From Candidatus Thalassarchaeaceae archaeon (GTDB taxonomy: Archaea; Thermoplasmatota; Poseidoniia; Poseidoniales; Thalassarchaeaceae), in assembly GCA_013329905.1 (NCBI GenBank), contig DUJH01000021.1, forward strand, positions 28,378-51,126: a stretch of 22,749 bases of DNA, written 5' to 3'. Each line of letters begins with the position of its first letter. Position 1 is the first letter of the stretch. The position numbers and the translations under genes are program-made. Shown here one piece after another: positions 7,008-13,909 of the stretch. The notes below the pieces were generated by a model. The model worked only from the letters and a program-made list of their open reading frames with translations, did no database searches and was not told the origin of the DNA.

Positions 7008-7661
7008 TCAAGACATCTCCACTCGGACGAGAATTTTTGTCGCTAACGAATCTGAAAATGAGACTGGAGATCCATCTATTATGAGTGAATCTGAGCTTCG
7101 TTTAATCGATTGACCGACGATTAGGCCGAGGGTCTGAAGTGTACGCGCATCCTGACCCTCGAGTGCGATGAATTCGATAGTTCCGGAACTCCCTTCAGGC
7201 ATATTTGCTATTGGAAGTAAAGGCGCTTTTACAGCGGGCTCGACTCGGCGTGAGACCAGCGGAATCCTCTCGCCCGAGGGAGTCCGTTCGGGATATCCAA
7301 GGAGACGATCGATTGCTTCTTCTAATTCCGAATCGATCGCGTGTTCCATCTCGCAAGCGGCGGAGTGGACATCGCCATCGAATCCGATGATATCAGTGAG
7401 TAATAATTCGAGCAGCAATTGCCGGCGCTTGATCTGTGCTGCTCGGGCAAATCCATCTGGAGTCAACCTCGAGCCTTTGTAAGGAATATAGGTCACAAGT
7501 TCGCGACCGGACAATCTCTGAATCATCTCGGTCGTCGATGCTGCGCTAACACCCATCGATTCAGCGAGCATCGAAGTCTTGACAATAGCATCGGGTTGAT
7601 CTGAATGCATCTCGAACATGCGCTTGAGATACATCTCCTCAAATTCGCTTAGTTCTGGCAT
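7008..7661 (-). CDS. DtxR-family metal-dependent transcriptional regulator with FeoA-like domain
   Basis: A 217-residue metal-dependent DNA-binding repressor. The N-terminal winged helix-turn-helix (about 5-70) includes LAESMGVSAASTTEMIQRL and LVTYIPYKGSRLTPDG. The dimerisation/metal domain contains LLLTDIIGFDGDVHSAACEMEH. The C-terminal part from ~145 fits a FeoA/SH3-like domain. Compared with DtxR, the primary metal site is complete: Met10 (in EMYL), Cys103, Glu106, His107. For the ancillary site, Glu85 and His99 are kept but the residue matching DtxR His79 is Gln81. Cys at 103 is the iron-type (DtxR/IdeR) choice rather than the Glu of MntR, so iron sensing is inferred. It is second in the minus-strand operon, 28 bases after the secreted protein, and abuts the membrane protein gene. 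A likely operator is the palindrome at 9653-9671. Confidence 0.92.
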   Translation of the reverse strand: MPELSEFEEMYLKRMFEMHSDQPDAIVKTSMLAESMGVSAASTTEMIQRLSGRELVTYIPYKGSRLTPDGFARAAQIKRRQLLLELLLTDIIGFDGDVHSAACEMEHAIDSELEEAIDRLLGYPERTPSGERIPLVSRRVEPAVKAPLLPIANMPEGSSGTIEFIALEGQDARTLQTLGLIVGQSIKRSSDSLIIDGSPVSFSDSLATKILVRVEMS

Positions 7662-7689
7662 CAGACCACCATTCCTTCACCATTCGAAC

Positions 7690-9606
7690 TCATTCCTGCC
7701 CTACCTCCGCGATGAACTCAGAGCGGCAGGCTGGACAACGTGCATTGACTGGGCGGCGTTCAACTGGTACCTTGAGCGTTTGATCACAAGATGGGCATGA
7801 AAGGAGATCGACCATCGAACGGGCTACTGCATCGAGAGGTTGTTCGGGGGCTGGTTCGGGAGCAGGTGTAGATTGAGGTGAAGGTCTCTGGCTCATCTCC
7901 GGAGATGAGCCAACGGTTGGGGTTGGTGGAGCACCTGCGACAGCATCTACCGAAAATCTCGCTGTGCAAGCAGGACATTTGACAGCACCTGCATGAGTCG
8001 ATGGAATACTCAGGCGTTGATCACATTCGGGACATGGAATCTCACGCTTCGTCGCGGCAGCTGCCTTCTTGCGCTCGCCGCGAGCCTCCTTCAAGCGATT
8101 GAAACGAGAGGTTCCGGTATCAGCGACGCTCTCGGAGACGGTTCGATAGAGAACGAGAATGAACATTACCAGAACAAGCCCGGAGATTGCGCCGTAAATC
8201 GCGGCTGAGAGATCAAATGGCAACTCAGCCCCTGACTCAGCATCGGCAAAAGAGACAATCTCAAGGAGGTGGCTTTCAGTTTGACCACTGGTAATCCAAA
8301 TTATCTCGACTTCGACCACTTTGGAATCTGGCCATGAAGCAATTGTCAATTGACCTGTCTGACTTTGACCCGGGCCAACTGCGGACGTAGGATTAGTGTC
8401 GAGGACCATACCATCAGAGGTTCTTACCACCCTGATTTCGCCGACCAGAGTTGGGGTATTGCCGTCATTGCTTAGGTCGTATGGAAGAATCACTTGCTCC
8501 CCTGTGCGCGGGGCAGTGGAGACTCCTGATGACTCTACGTCGAGACTGAGGAGTGGGGGGGTGAGTGTTCTTTGCACCTCCAAATCCTGCGAGGCGGTCC
8601 AATCAACCGCCTCGACTCTAATGATTAGAGAATCGGCAGAAGGATGGCCGAGCGTGAGAGTTAGTTCTCTCCTTCCTGGGTCGAGTGTAAGTGAAAATGT
8701 CTGAATGATTGATTCGATGGTTTGGTCGAGAATTGCAACTTCAACGCTAACTTCGCGAGAGCGCCCTTCAGAGAGGTAGAGGGAGATTTCAGAGTTCAAT
8801 CCGTTGGTTAGGTCCCATGTCGTCGAGTCGATGACGAGGGTCATGGTCTGCGGATTTAGGACCTCGACTGAGAATGTTCCGTTGAGCTCTCGAGCGACCC
8901 CGCCGTTGTTTGAATGAACACGCCACTCAATATTGAGTGTCCCTGCAATGTCGGGAGTGAACGAGGCTGAAACTTCCCTGCTTGAGCCGGGATTGATGAT
9001 GATTGGAAGGCCGAGGGTCGGCTCTGCTGTCCCAGGGGATAGTTCGAGTTGGACGGTTTGAGGTGAGTCACCTTGGTTATGGACAAGAATCGAGGCGGTT
9101 AGGGTATCTCCGACGTGGGCAGGTTCGCCGATCAATGCGATTTCTGGCGAACCTGCCGCAGTTAGATTGAGTGGATTTGGTTCAACGGGAAGGACCATTG
9201 TTTCGCTTTCACCACTTGAATCGATAGTGAAGACGAGGTGAATTTCGCCGGCAGGGAGTGGTCCGAAGGAGACGTTCACCATGACGGATTCCCCTGAACC
9301 GTCAAGAAATCCAGTCAGTTCGGGGGAGGATGCCCCGTCAAGGACAATGTGGAAGGACCATTCGTCATGGCCCGCTGCTGTATCATCATTGGCGACTTCA
9401 ATCGATAGGTAAATTTGGTCTCCGGCAAAGGCTGAGGAGTTGTCTGATACAGCATTAGTTGAGCCATCTATGAGGGTAACGTCCCATCCCGAAGAATCCT
9501 CGATGGTAAAGCGATCTTGAGCACTGACTGTCGAACTCAGGAGTGTGACGACAAGAAGGGCTACGGAAATCACAAGCAAGTTGCGAAGGCGCAGCCTGTG
9601 CTTCAT
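7690..9606 (-). CDS. signal-peptide, membrane-anchored beta-sandwich protein with two cytoplasmic zinc ribbons
   Basis: A 638-residue protein. It has a signal peptide at 1-29 (basic start, hydrophobic core, STVSA before QDRF) and an exported region of ~435 residues made of repeated beta-sandwich modules. Phrases such as ASILVHNQGDSPQTVQLELS and YDLSNDGNTPTLVGEI are typical of CARDB-like domains. One membrane helix follows at 469-488, then a basic cytoplasmic stretch. Two CxxC...CPxC zinc ribbons of the MJ0042 type come next (Cys 525/528/544/547 and 604/607/624/627), joined by a Pro-rich linker. The layout implies an outside domain linked to cytoplasmic metal-binding modules. It is the first gene of the operon containing the DtxR regulator. 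ATG 9606 is the only start that preserves the signal peptide. Function is unknown. Confidence 0.88.
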   Translation of the reverse strand: MKHRLRLRNLLVISVALLVVTLLSSTVSAQDRFTIEDSSGWDVTLIDGSTNAVSDNSSAFAGDQIYLSIEVANDDTAAGHDEWSFHIVLDGASSPELTGFLDGSGESVMVNVSFGPLPAGEIHLVFTIDSSGESETMVLPVEPNPLNLTAAGSPEIALIGEPAHVGDTLTASILVHNQGDSPQTVQLELSPGTAEPTLGLPIIINPGSSREVSASFTPDIAGTLNIEWRVHSNNGGVARELNGTFSVEVLNPQTMTLVIDSTTWDLTNGLNSEISLYLSEGRSREVSVEVAILDQTIESIIQTFSLTLDPGRRELTLTLGHPSADSLIIRVEAVDWTASQDLEVQRTLTPPLLSLDVESSGVSTAPRTGEQVILPYDLSNDGNTPTLVGEIRVVRTSDGMVLDTNPTSAVGPGQSQTGQLTIASWPDSKVVEVEIIWITSGQTESHLLEIVSFADAESGAELPFDLSAAIYGAISGLVLVMFILVLYRTVSESVADTGTSRFNRLKEARGERKKAAAATKREIPCPECDQRLSIPSTHAGAVKCPACTARFSVDAVAGAPPTPTVGSSPEMSQRPSPQSTPAPEPAPEQPLDAVARSMVDLLSCPSCDQTLKVPVERRPVNARCPACRSEFIAEVGQE

Positions 9607-9652
9607 CGTCTACGACTCGGTGTTGTGAAGCGTATCAAGACAACCCCATTTC

Positions 9653-9671
9653 AAGGTCACGTAGTGACCTT
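9653..9671. promoter_or_regulatory. perfect 19-bp palindrome, candidate DtxR-family operator
   Basis: AAGGTCAC and GTGACCTT are exact reverse complements separated by GTA. The palindrome lies in the 90-base region between the divergent secreted-protein/DtxR operon (start 9606) and the coiled-coil operon (start 9697). Bacterial DtxR boxes are also about 19 bp and have AGGTTA/TAACCT half-sites, close to the AGGTCA/TGACCT seen here. The 3' arm touches a CTTTATGA box that could be the TATA element of the coiled-coil operon, a position where binding would block initiation. A role as the operator of the co-located regulator is inference. Confidence 0.5.
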
Positions 9672-9677
9672 TATGAC
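9669..9677 (+). promoter_or_regulatory. TATA-like element before coiled-coil gene B
   Basis: CTTTATGAC lies 20-28 bases before ATG 9697 and 26-34 before ATG 9703. That spacing fits an archaeal TATA box driving a leaderless transcript. It overlaps the right end of the palindrome at 9653-9671. If the true start codon is ATG 9673, this is instead coding sequence and the box is elsewhere. Confidence 0.3.
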
Positions 9678-9696
9678 GCATTCCAATTTGGGCCGG

Positions 9697-10662
9697 ATGC
9701 ACATGGATGCTGAGGCTCTCCTGCGCGTCTCGCCAGAAGAATTGGCGCAAGCCTTACTCGACCGCAGGAGGTTGCTCAAAGATCAGTTACCTACGGTCAT
9801 TCGAACCCTTGAAGCAGAGGAGCAAAACCTGTCTCCAAAGGTAGATCGTGTTGTCAAAAATCACAAGCGTGCAAATGATGCTGTTGCCAAATTGAAGAGT
9901 ACTCGAGATTCATCACAAAAGATTGCCCACGGACTCCTTCCAAAGGTGCGTGGGCACCGAGACTCACTCGTTGAATCCGGCGGAATGGTAAGTCTCGACC
10001 CTGATTGGAAAAAAGAAAAATTATTCGAAGAACTGGATGAAATCGAAGATAGCATCCAGACCTCAGCGCTCGACCATAAGGCCGAGAAGAAGATGATCGA
10101 TCGCCGCAAGAAACTCATCGGGCAGAATGAGAAGTGGTTGAAGGAAAGGCGTCAAATGAACCCGGAAATGGTTGATTACGTCGATTCCCGAAGAGAAATG
10201 TCGCACCTCTTCAAAACCGCGGACAAGTCACATCGCGACATGATCAAGGCAGTTGAGAAAGCTCAACCACTGCACGAAAAGAAAGTCGCGATGCAGGCAG
10301 AAATTCGTGATATTCGTAGAGTACTAGACAGAGCGAAGGAACTCCTTTCTCAATCCGATGACGCAATCGGTCACTGGGAACGCCGTTTGAAAGACGGCTT
10401 CGGAGAGCTGGGGCTTGGCTTCACTGACCTCTTGGCCGCAAAGAGGCGTGTCGCCGAGGGAGGTGACTCGACCTTCGCTCGAAAGACCAAGGCGAATAAT
10501 CAGAAGGGAGGGAAGAACAATCCTCGCAAAGGCAAGTCAAACAAATCAAAGCATTCCGCTAAGGCAAATTCAGACAAGAATACAGTAGAATCAGCCCCAA
10601 AATCTCCGGCTACGGCCGTTGAGACGGCCGACGCACCTTCTCGTAGAGGTGAAGAGGAATGA
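9697..10662 (+). CDS. COG1340-like coiled-coil protein B with Lys-rich tail
   Basis: A 321-residue helical protein. Coiled coil runs from about residue 12 to 235, with a COG1340-like hairpin core ELDEIEDSIQTSALDHKAEK at about 112-131. Then comes a strongly basic, low-complexity tail (KGGKNNPRKGKSNKSKHSAK, about 270-289) and an acidic/Ala-Pro end. No membrane segment, signal or enzyme motif is present. The start is uncertain. ATG 9697 (MHMDAEALL) is preferred because protein D begins in the same MxMD style and because 9697 fits leaderless initiation from the box at 9669-9677. ATG 9673 would add eight residues (MTHSNLGR). The gene heads a plus-strand operon diverging from the regulator operon, and its stop overlaps the start of protein C by four bases (ATGA). 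Confidence 0.8.
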   Translation: MHMDAEALLRVSPEELAQALLDRRRLLKDQLPTVIRTLEAEEQNLSPKVDRVVKNHKRANDAVAKLKSTRDSSQKIAHGLLPKVRGHRDSLVESGGMVSLDPDWKKEKLFEELDEIEDSIQTSALDHKAEKKMIDRRKKLIGQNEKWLKERRQMNPEMVDYVDSRREMSHLFKTADKSHRDMIKAVEKAQPLHEKKVAMQAEIRDIRRVLDRAKELLSQSDDAIGHWERRLKDGFGELGLGFTDLLAAKRRVAEGGDSTFARKTKANNQKGGKNNPRKGKSNKSKHSAKANSDKNTVESAPKSPATAVETADAPSRRGEEE

Positions 10663-11621
10663 GCGAGGGACTCTTTGACGACCTTGAGAGTATACCTCAT
10701 GACGAAGTCGAAGAAAAGTCATCTGACCTCAACCGGCAATTGCGTTCGCTTGAGGATGAATTCAATTCGCTACGTCACGACCGACGATCGCAAGTTGACC
10801 TCGTCAAATCCCTCCGCACCGCAGTCGGCGGAATCGAAGAGGCCGACTCAGAGCGTCGTGGACTCCTCCGCCGCTTCCACGAGATCAAGAAAAAGGCGGA
10901 CAAGGACAGAGATCTCCGCGACAAGGTCAACATATCAATTCCGCCTCCAGCAACCGTTCTTGAAGAGTGGATGGGTGAAACTCACACCAAACTCACCACC
11001 ATCGATAACGATCTAACCTCTATCCCAACACTCAACCGTGAACTCGACTCATTTCGGCGCTTCTTCGAATTGCAAGCAGCAGTCGTTCGTAAGCGCGATG
11101 CCGAAGAGGCTCACGCGCGATATGTTTCTCAAATCGAAGATCTGCGAAAGGTGACCACAAAACTCGACGCAACAAAAAAGACTCGGAAAGCCACCGCTGA
11201 CGGCGCCACTGAAGGCACCGATATCGAATCTGATAAAGTGACTCGAGGAGAAATCCGTAAGATGAGCAGGCGGATCAATGGTATCGACAAGCGCCTCGAC
11301 TCCATCAAATTGCAGCAAAAAGATCTGCGAAAGGAAGCCGGCCGACTCCGTTCCTACCTCAAAATCACTGGTGGACGCGGCCGACCAATTCGACTCGCTG
11401 ACGTCAAGGAGCGGGCCAGCACGGGCGGTTCTCTGAACGCCAACGAACTAACCGCCCTACTCGACTCAGGTAGCCTGTTGGGAATAACCAGTGAGTCGAA
11501 GACTACAGAATCACAAGATGAAACGCAAAGGCGAGGTCGCTCCAGCAAGAAAGGGAAGCGAAGACTCGGTGTGACCCGAGGTGGGCCACGACGTGGTAGC
11601 TCGGCAAGTAAGAGAGAATGA
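10659..11621 (+). CDS. coiled-coil protein C with basic C-terminal tail
   Basis: A 320-residue protein. It has an acidic start (SEGLFDDLESIPHDEVEE), coiled coil at about 20-90 and 105-235 separated by a Pro-rich break (NISIPPPATV), a short helix pair (LADVKERASTGGSLNANELT to about 272), and a basic tail with KKGKRRLGVTRGGPRRG. The tail repeats that of protein A (KGKRRRLGTTRG), and the helix pair aligns with the end of protein D. The COG1340 hairpin core is less clear here than in A, B and D. ATG overlaps the stop of protein B (ATGA), so the two are translationally coupled and probably made in similar amounts. Function unknown. Confidence 0.78.
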   Translation: MSEGLFDDLESIPHDEVEEKSSDLNRQLRSLEDEFNSLRHDRRSQVDLVKSLRTAVGGIEEADSERRGLLRRFHEIKKKADKDRDLRDKVNISIPPPATVLEEWMGETHTKLTTIDNDLTSIPTLNRELDSFRRFFELQAAVVRKRDAEEAHARYVSQIEDLRKVTTKLDATKKTRKATADGATEGTDIESDKVTRGEIRKMSRRINGIDKRLDSIKLQQKDLRKEAGRLRSYLKITGGRGRPIRLADVKERASTGGSLNANELTALLDSGSLLGITSESKTTESQDETQRRGRSSKKGKRRLGVTRGGPRRGSSASKRE

Positions 11622-11655
11622 TCGATTTCAGGGACGATTGAAGAATTCCTATGCG

Positions 11656-11664
11656 CTTATATGG
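11656..11664 (+). promoter_or_regulatory. TATA-like element before coiled-coil gene D
   Basis: The sequence GCTTATATGG lies about 40 bases before ATG 11701. Initiation some 25 bases downstream would give a short leader containing the AGGAG site at 11687-11691. Gene D may therefore have its own promoter within the 79-base gap after gene C. Sequence resemblance only. Confidence 0.4.
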
Positions 11665-11700
11665 AAAACGTCGGACGTAAAACCACAGGAGCACGATTGT

Positions 11701-12582
11701 ATGCAGATGGATAGTCAGGAAATCCGCGGATTCCTGCAACCTCGCTGCGATGATGTCCAGGAGCAAATTACCTTCAATCGCGAGGAACGCGACCAGTGGA
11801 ATGCGAAAGTTCGCACTCTCCTCGATGAGAGAAACGAACTGAATCGCCAAGTCAAGGAACTCATCACAGAAGTCCAAAATCAAAAAGCGCTTCGGGACGA
11901 AGAAAATCAGAAAGTGCGCGATCTCAAGGACATTCGATCCGAGCGCACCGATGAACTACGAGTTATTCGAACAGATTTCCGTGAGAAGCTCGTAGAGCAG
12001 GGTGAGGATAAGGTGCAAAGAGATCGTGTCGAGAAAACTCGCTCACCTAGTCGAATCCGAACAGAAATGGAACGGCTAGAACGCCTCTACGAACAGGGAC
12101 GCTTTCTTGGAAAGAAGGAACGCGAATATATCATGAAGATGAAGCGCCTTGCTCAGGAATTTCGAGAGGCTAAGGAAAGCAAATCTGACGGCGGCATCCG
12201 CGATCTAAAGACCCAATTGCGAAATGCCGAAAAGTCGCAAGAAGATGCTCACAAGAAGGTCAAGGGCGCTGTATCTCACGCTCAGGAGGCTCACGACCTC
12301 ATGGCAGAACTCTCAGAAGAGGTCGATCGGCTACGAGAAAAGGCCAATTCCGCCCAATCAGGAGTCACTCGTGCCAAGAGGGAAGCAGATTCCCTTCACA
12401 GTCGCTACATCGTCTCTCTTCGATGCATACACTCAATGCAAGACCTGCTGAAGGCAATCGAGGCTCGCGAGAAGGGAGTTGCGGGTGAGGACGAGCAAGT
12501 TGAGGTCGCTGACCTGATGACACGTCTGATGTCTGGCGACACTCTATCGACCGATGAAATCATGGCTCTACAGCGGAATTGA
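11701..12582 (+). CDS. COG1340-like coiled-coil protein D
   Basis: A 293-residue protein and the clearest COG1340-type member here. The first coiled-coil arm is at about 17-112 (RTLLDERNELNRQVKELITE). The linker helix pair MERLERLYEQGRFLGKKERE (about 123-142) corresponds to the conserved hairpin of that family. The second arm runs about 145-255 with the typical AHKKVKGAVSHAQEAHDLM and ADSLHSRYI phrases. A C-terminal helix pair (VADLMTRLMSGDTLSTDEIM) resembles that of protein C. AGGAG is nine bases before ATG 11701. The frame is open further upstream to 11581, but that part overlaps gene C and is not coiled-coil. The 3' end overlaps the convergent gene by 23 bases. Archaeal COG1340 proteins have no established function. 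Confidence 0.85.
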   Translation: MQMDSQEIRGFLQPRCDDVQEQITFNREERDQWNAKVRTLLDERNELNRQVKELITEVQNQKALRDEENQKVRDLKDIRSERTDELRVIRTDFREKLVEQGEDKVQRDRVEKTRSPSRIRTEMERLERLYEQGRFLGKKEREYIMKMKRLAQEFREAKESKSDGGIRDLKTQLRNAEKSQEDAHKKVKGAVSHAQEAHDLMAELSEEVDRLREKANSAQSGVTRAKREADSLHSRYIVSLRCIHSMQDLLKAIEAREKGVAGEDEQVEVADLMTRLMSGDTLSTDEIMALQRN

Positions 12583-13513
12583 TTTCGTAGGTTCGACCAT
12601 TTCTTGAATGTAATAATTCTCGACCACGGTCGTGGTCGATTATCCAGGCCGGAATTGCTGTAGGAATCATCTCCAACTCAGCTTCAGATGAATCGAAGGT
12701 CCAGCGTTCCAGCATGGTACTTCGAACAGCGCTACCAACTTCGGCTTCCTCTTGTTTCTGACGGCGAGTCTCAAGAATGCCGACGAGCATCACTCGTAGA
12801 TCATCTTCGCCAAACCAAATTTCGGGATTTGCATCGACAAGACGGAGTTTTGGTGCATTGCTCAGAACTTCATCCGCTTCATGTAATTCCAAACGACCGG
12901 CCCAAGGATCCTCAAGAACGCGCCAAGACCCATTCTCCTGCACACCTTTAGGACTGACCAATGTTCCATCGACCCTCCAAATTCTCGCCTCGATGAGAAC
13001 TGGATTTGCTTCTACGAATTCCAGTCCCCTCTGCATCAGCCATTCATCGAGGTCAACAATTGGTGACAGTACAACCCTGTCGATGGAATGGCTTGAATCA
13101 GGCAATTCTTGCTCCACCTCGCTGATTGGTGGATTCGTTGGTATAATCGCCTGCAGATCTCCTCGCAGAACCGCCTCGCCAATCCAGCGACTCAGAGTCT
13201 CAGGTCCCCACAATTCGATTTTCAATCGAGAATTGAGTAATTCACTTGCAGCCGGTTCAAATTCCCTTTCACTAAGCATCCAATGTGGGCCACTTGGAGC
13301 ATCGACGAGCCAGCGTTCAGCCTCAGCCACACTCAGTGGCAACAGGGTAGAACGAACGTGCCAAACGTGGACTGAGGCGCTGGGTTCATCCTCAAGGTCT
13401 GGGATTCTCTCGGCAATCCCGAGGCAACGGAAACCAATGGTCTCGGTGATTCCTGTTGCCTCGACCAATCTGACACCGCGGAGATTCAACAGATCCCCGA
13501 CGGTGTCATCCAT
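12560..13513 (-). CDS. unrecognised soluble protein, 317 residues
   Basis: A 317-residue acidic, Trp-rich protein without signal peptide or membrane segments. The N-terminal ~125 residues alternate strands and helices (HVWHVRSTLLPLSVAEAERW, then KIELWGPETLSRWIGEAVL), followed by strand-rich segments (LIEARIWRVDGTLVSPKG, SWRVLEDPWAGRLELHEADE). A helical charged stretch (LETRRQKQEEAEVGSAVRST) and an isolated C-terminal part complete it. I do not recognise the family. The WGPE-x-LSRWIGEA phrase could belong to a nuclease-like or protein-interaction fold, but no catalytic motif is evident. It follows rpl30e on the same strand after 86 bases containing a hairpin. The opposite-strand frame at 12777-13556 is Ser/Arg-rich and is rejected as a shadow. 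No clear ribosome-binding site precedes ATG 13513, so initiation may be leaderless. Confidence 0.75.
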   Translation of the reverse strand: MDDTVGDLLNLRGVRLVEATGITETIGFRCLGIAERIPDLEDEPSASVHVWHVRSTLLPLSVAEAERWLVDAPSGPHWMLSEREFEPAASELLNSRLKIELWGPETLSRWIGEAVLRGDLQAIIPTNPPISEVEQELPDSSHSIDRVVLSPIVDLDEWLMQRGLEFVEANPVLIEARIWRVDGTLVSPKGVQENGSWRVLEDPWAGRLELHEADEVLSNAPKLRLVDANPEIWFGEDDLRVMLVGILETRRQKQEEAEVGSAVRSTMLERWTFDSSEAELEMIPTAIPAWIIDHDRGRELLHSRNGRTYEINSAVEP

Positions 13514-13541
13514 GACTTCTGGTAGTCGTCTGCACCTTGAA

Positions 13542-13563
13542 GGACACCCTTGCTAGGGTGTTC
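13542..13563 (-). terminator. hairpin after rpl30e, possible end of the RNA polymerase operon
   Basis: GGACACCCT and AGGGTGTTC pair as a nine-base stem with one G-U pair around the loop TGCT. It is the only sizeable hairpin in the 86 bases between rpl30e and the next minus-strand gene. There is no T-run after it on the minus strand, and archaeal termination usually needs a T-run. It may therefore be an RNA-stability or processing structure, or irrelevant. Confidence 0.3.
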
Positions 13564-13599
13564 ACCCGCCCCGAAGAGAGGGTTGTATCAAGGCGCCAA

Positions 13600-13896
13600 T
13601 CAGAGGTTCGAGCTGAGTGTCAACAAGTCGGACTGACCCGGGTCGATGACACATAGTGCGCTGACCGGGAATGGCTTAGCGCAAGCAGCACCGAGTTGGC
13701 GGTTGACCATGGTTACCTGATGTACAGGTACATCGGGGTGACTCGCTGTCAGATTCGAGATGTAGTCTACTGGGCAGTTGGCTGCAACCAGTACAAGACG
13801 GGCATCGCCCTTGGTACACGCGCTGGTGGTCTGGCGCTGCCCAAAAAGGACGGTTCCAGTAATGATTCCTTGCTTCAATTGTCTTGCCAAATCCAT
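13600..13896 (-). CDS. rpl30e: 50S ribosomal protein eL30 (L30e)
   Basis: A 98-residue member of the L7Ae/L30e/S12e RNA-binding superfamily and a component of the large subunit. Visible family features are TGTVLFGQRQTTSACTKGDA, RLVLVAANCP, VPVHQVTMVNRQLGAACAKP and the end segment VSALCVIDPGQSDLL, all characteristic of L30e. Start ATG 13896 has the strong ribosome-binding site AAGGAGG seven bases upstream. It is the last gene of the rpoH-rpoB-rpoA1-rpoA2-rpl30e operon, 13 bases after rpoA2. In many archaea nusA and rps12 follow; here they do not. Confidence 0.95.
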   Translation of the reverse strand: MDLARQLKQGIITGTVLFGQRQTTSACTKGDARLVLVAANCPVDYISNLTASHPDVPVHQVTMVNRQLGAACAKPFPVSALCVIDPGQSDLLTLSSNL

Positions 13897-13909
13897 GTGA
13901 ATTCCTCCT

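Noticed and set aside
10490..10600. Lys/Asn/Ser-rich stretch in coiled-coil gene B considered as a frameshift or repeat
   Set aside because: The frame continues intact to a stop that overlaps gene C in the ATGA manner, and similar basic tails occur in the neighbours; it is a genuine low-complexity tail.
11581..11700. Upstream extension of coiled-coil gene D to an ATG at 11581
   Set aside because: The extra 40 residues overlap gene C, are not coiled-coil, and would include the TATA-like box and AGGAG site that fit ATG 11701.
12623..12642. Inverted repeat TCGACCAC / GTGGTCGA with a four-base spacer
   Set aside because: It lies inside the 317-residue gene and encodes DHDRGR; no T-run follows on the plus strand, so it does not look like a terminator for coiled-coil gene D. 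Probably a coincidence of codon choice.
12777..13556. Plus-strand open frame of about 259 codons
   Set aside because: Antisense to the 317-residue gene; the product is a Ser/Arg/Pro-rich shadow without structure, while the minus-strand product has normal composition.
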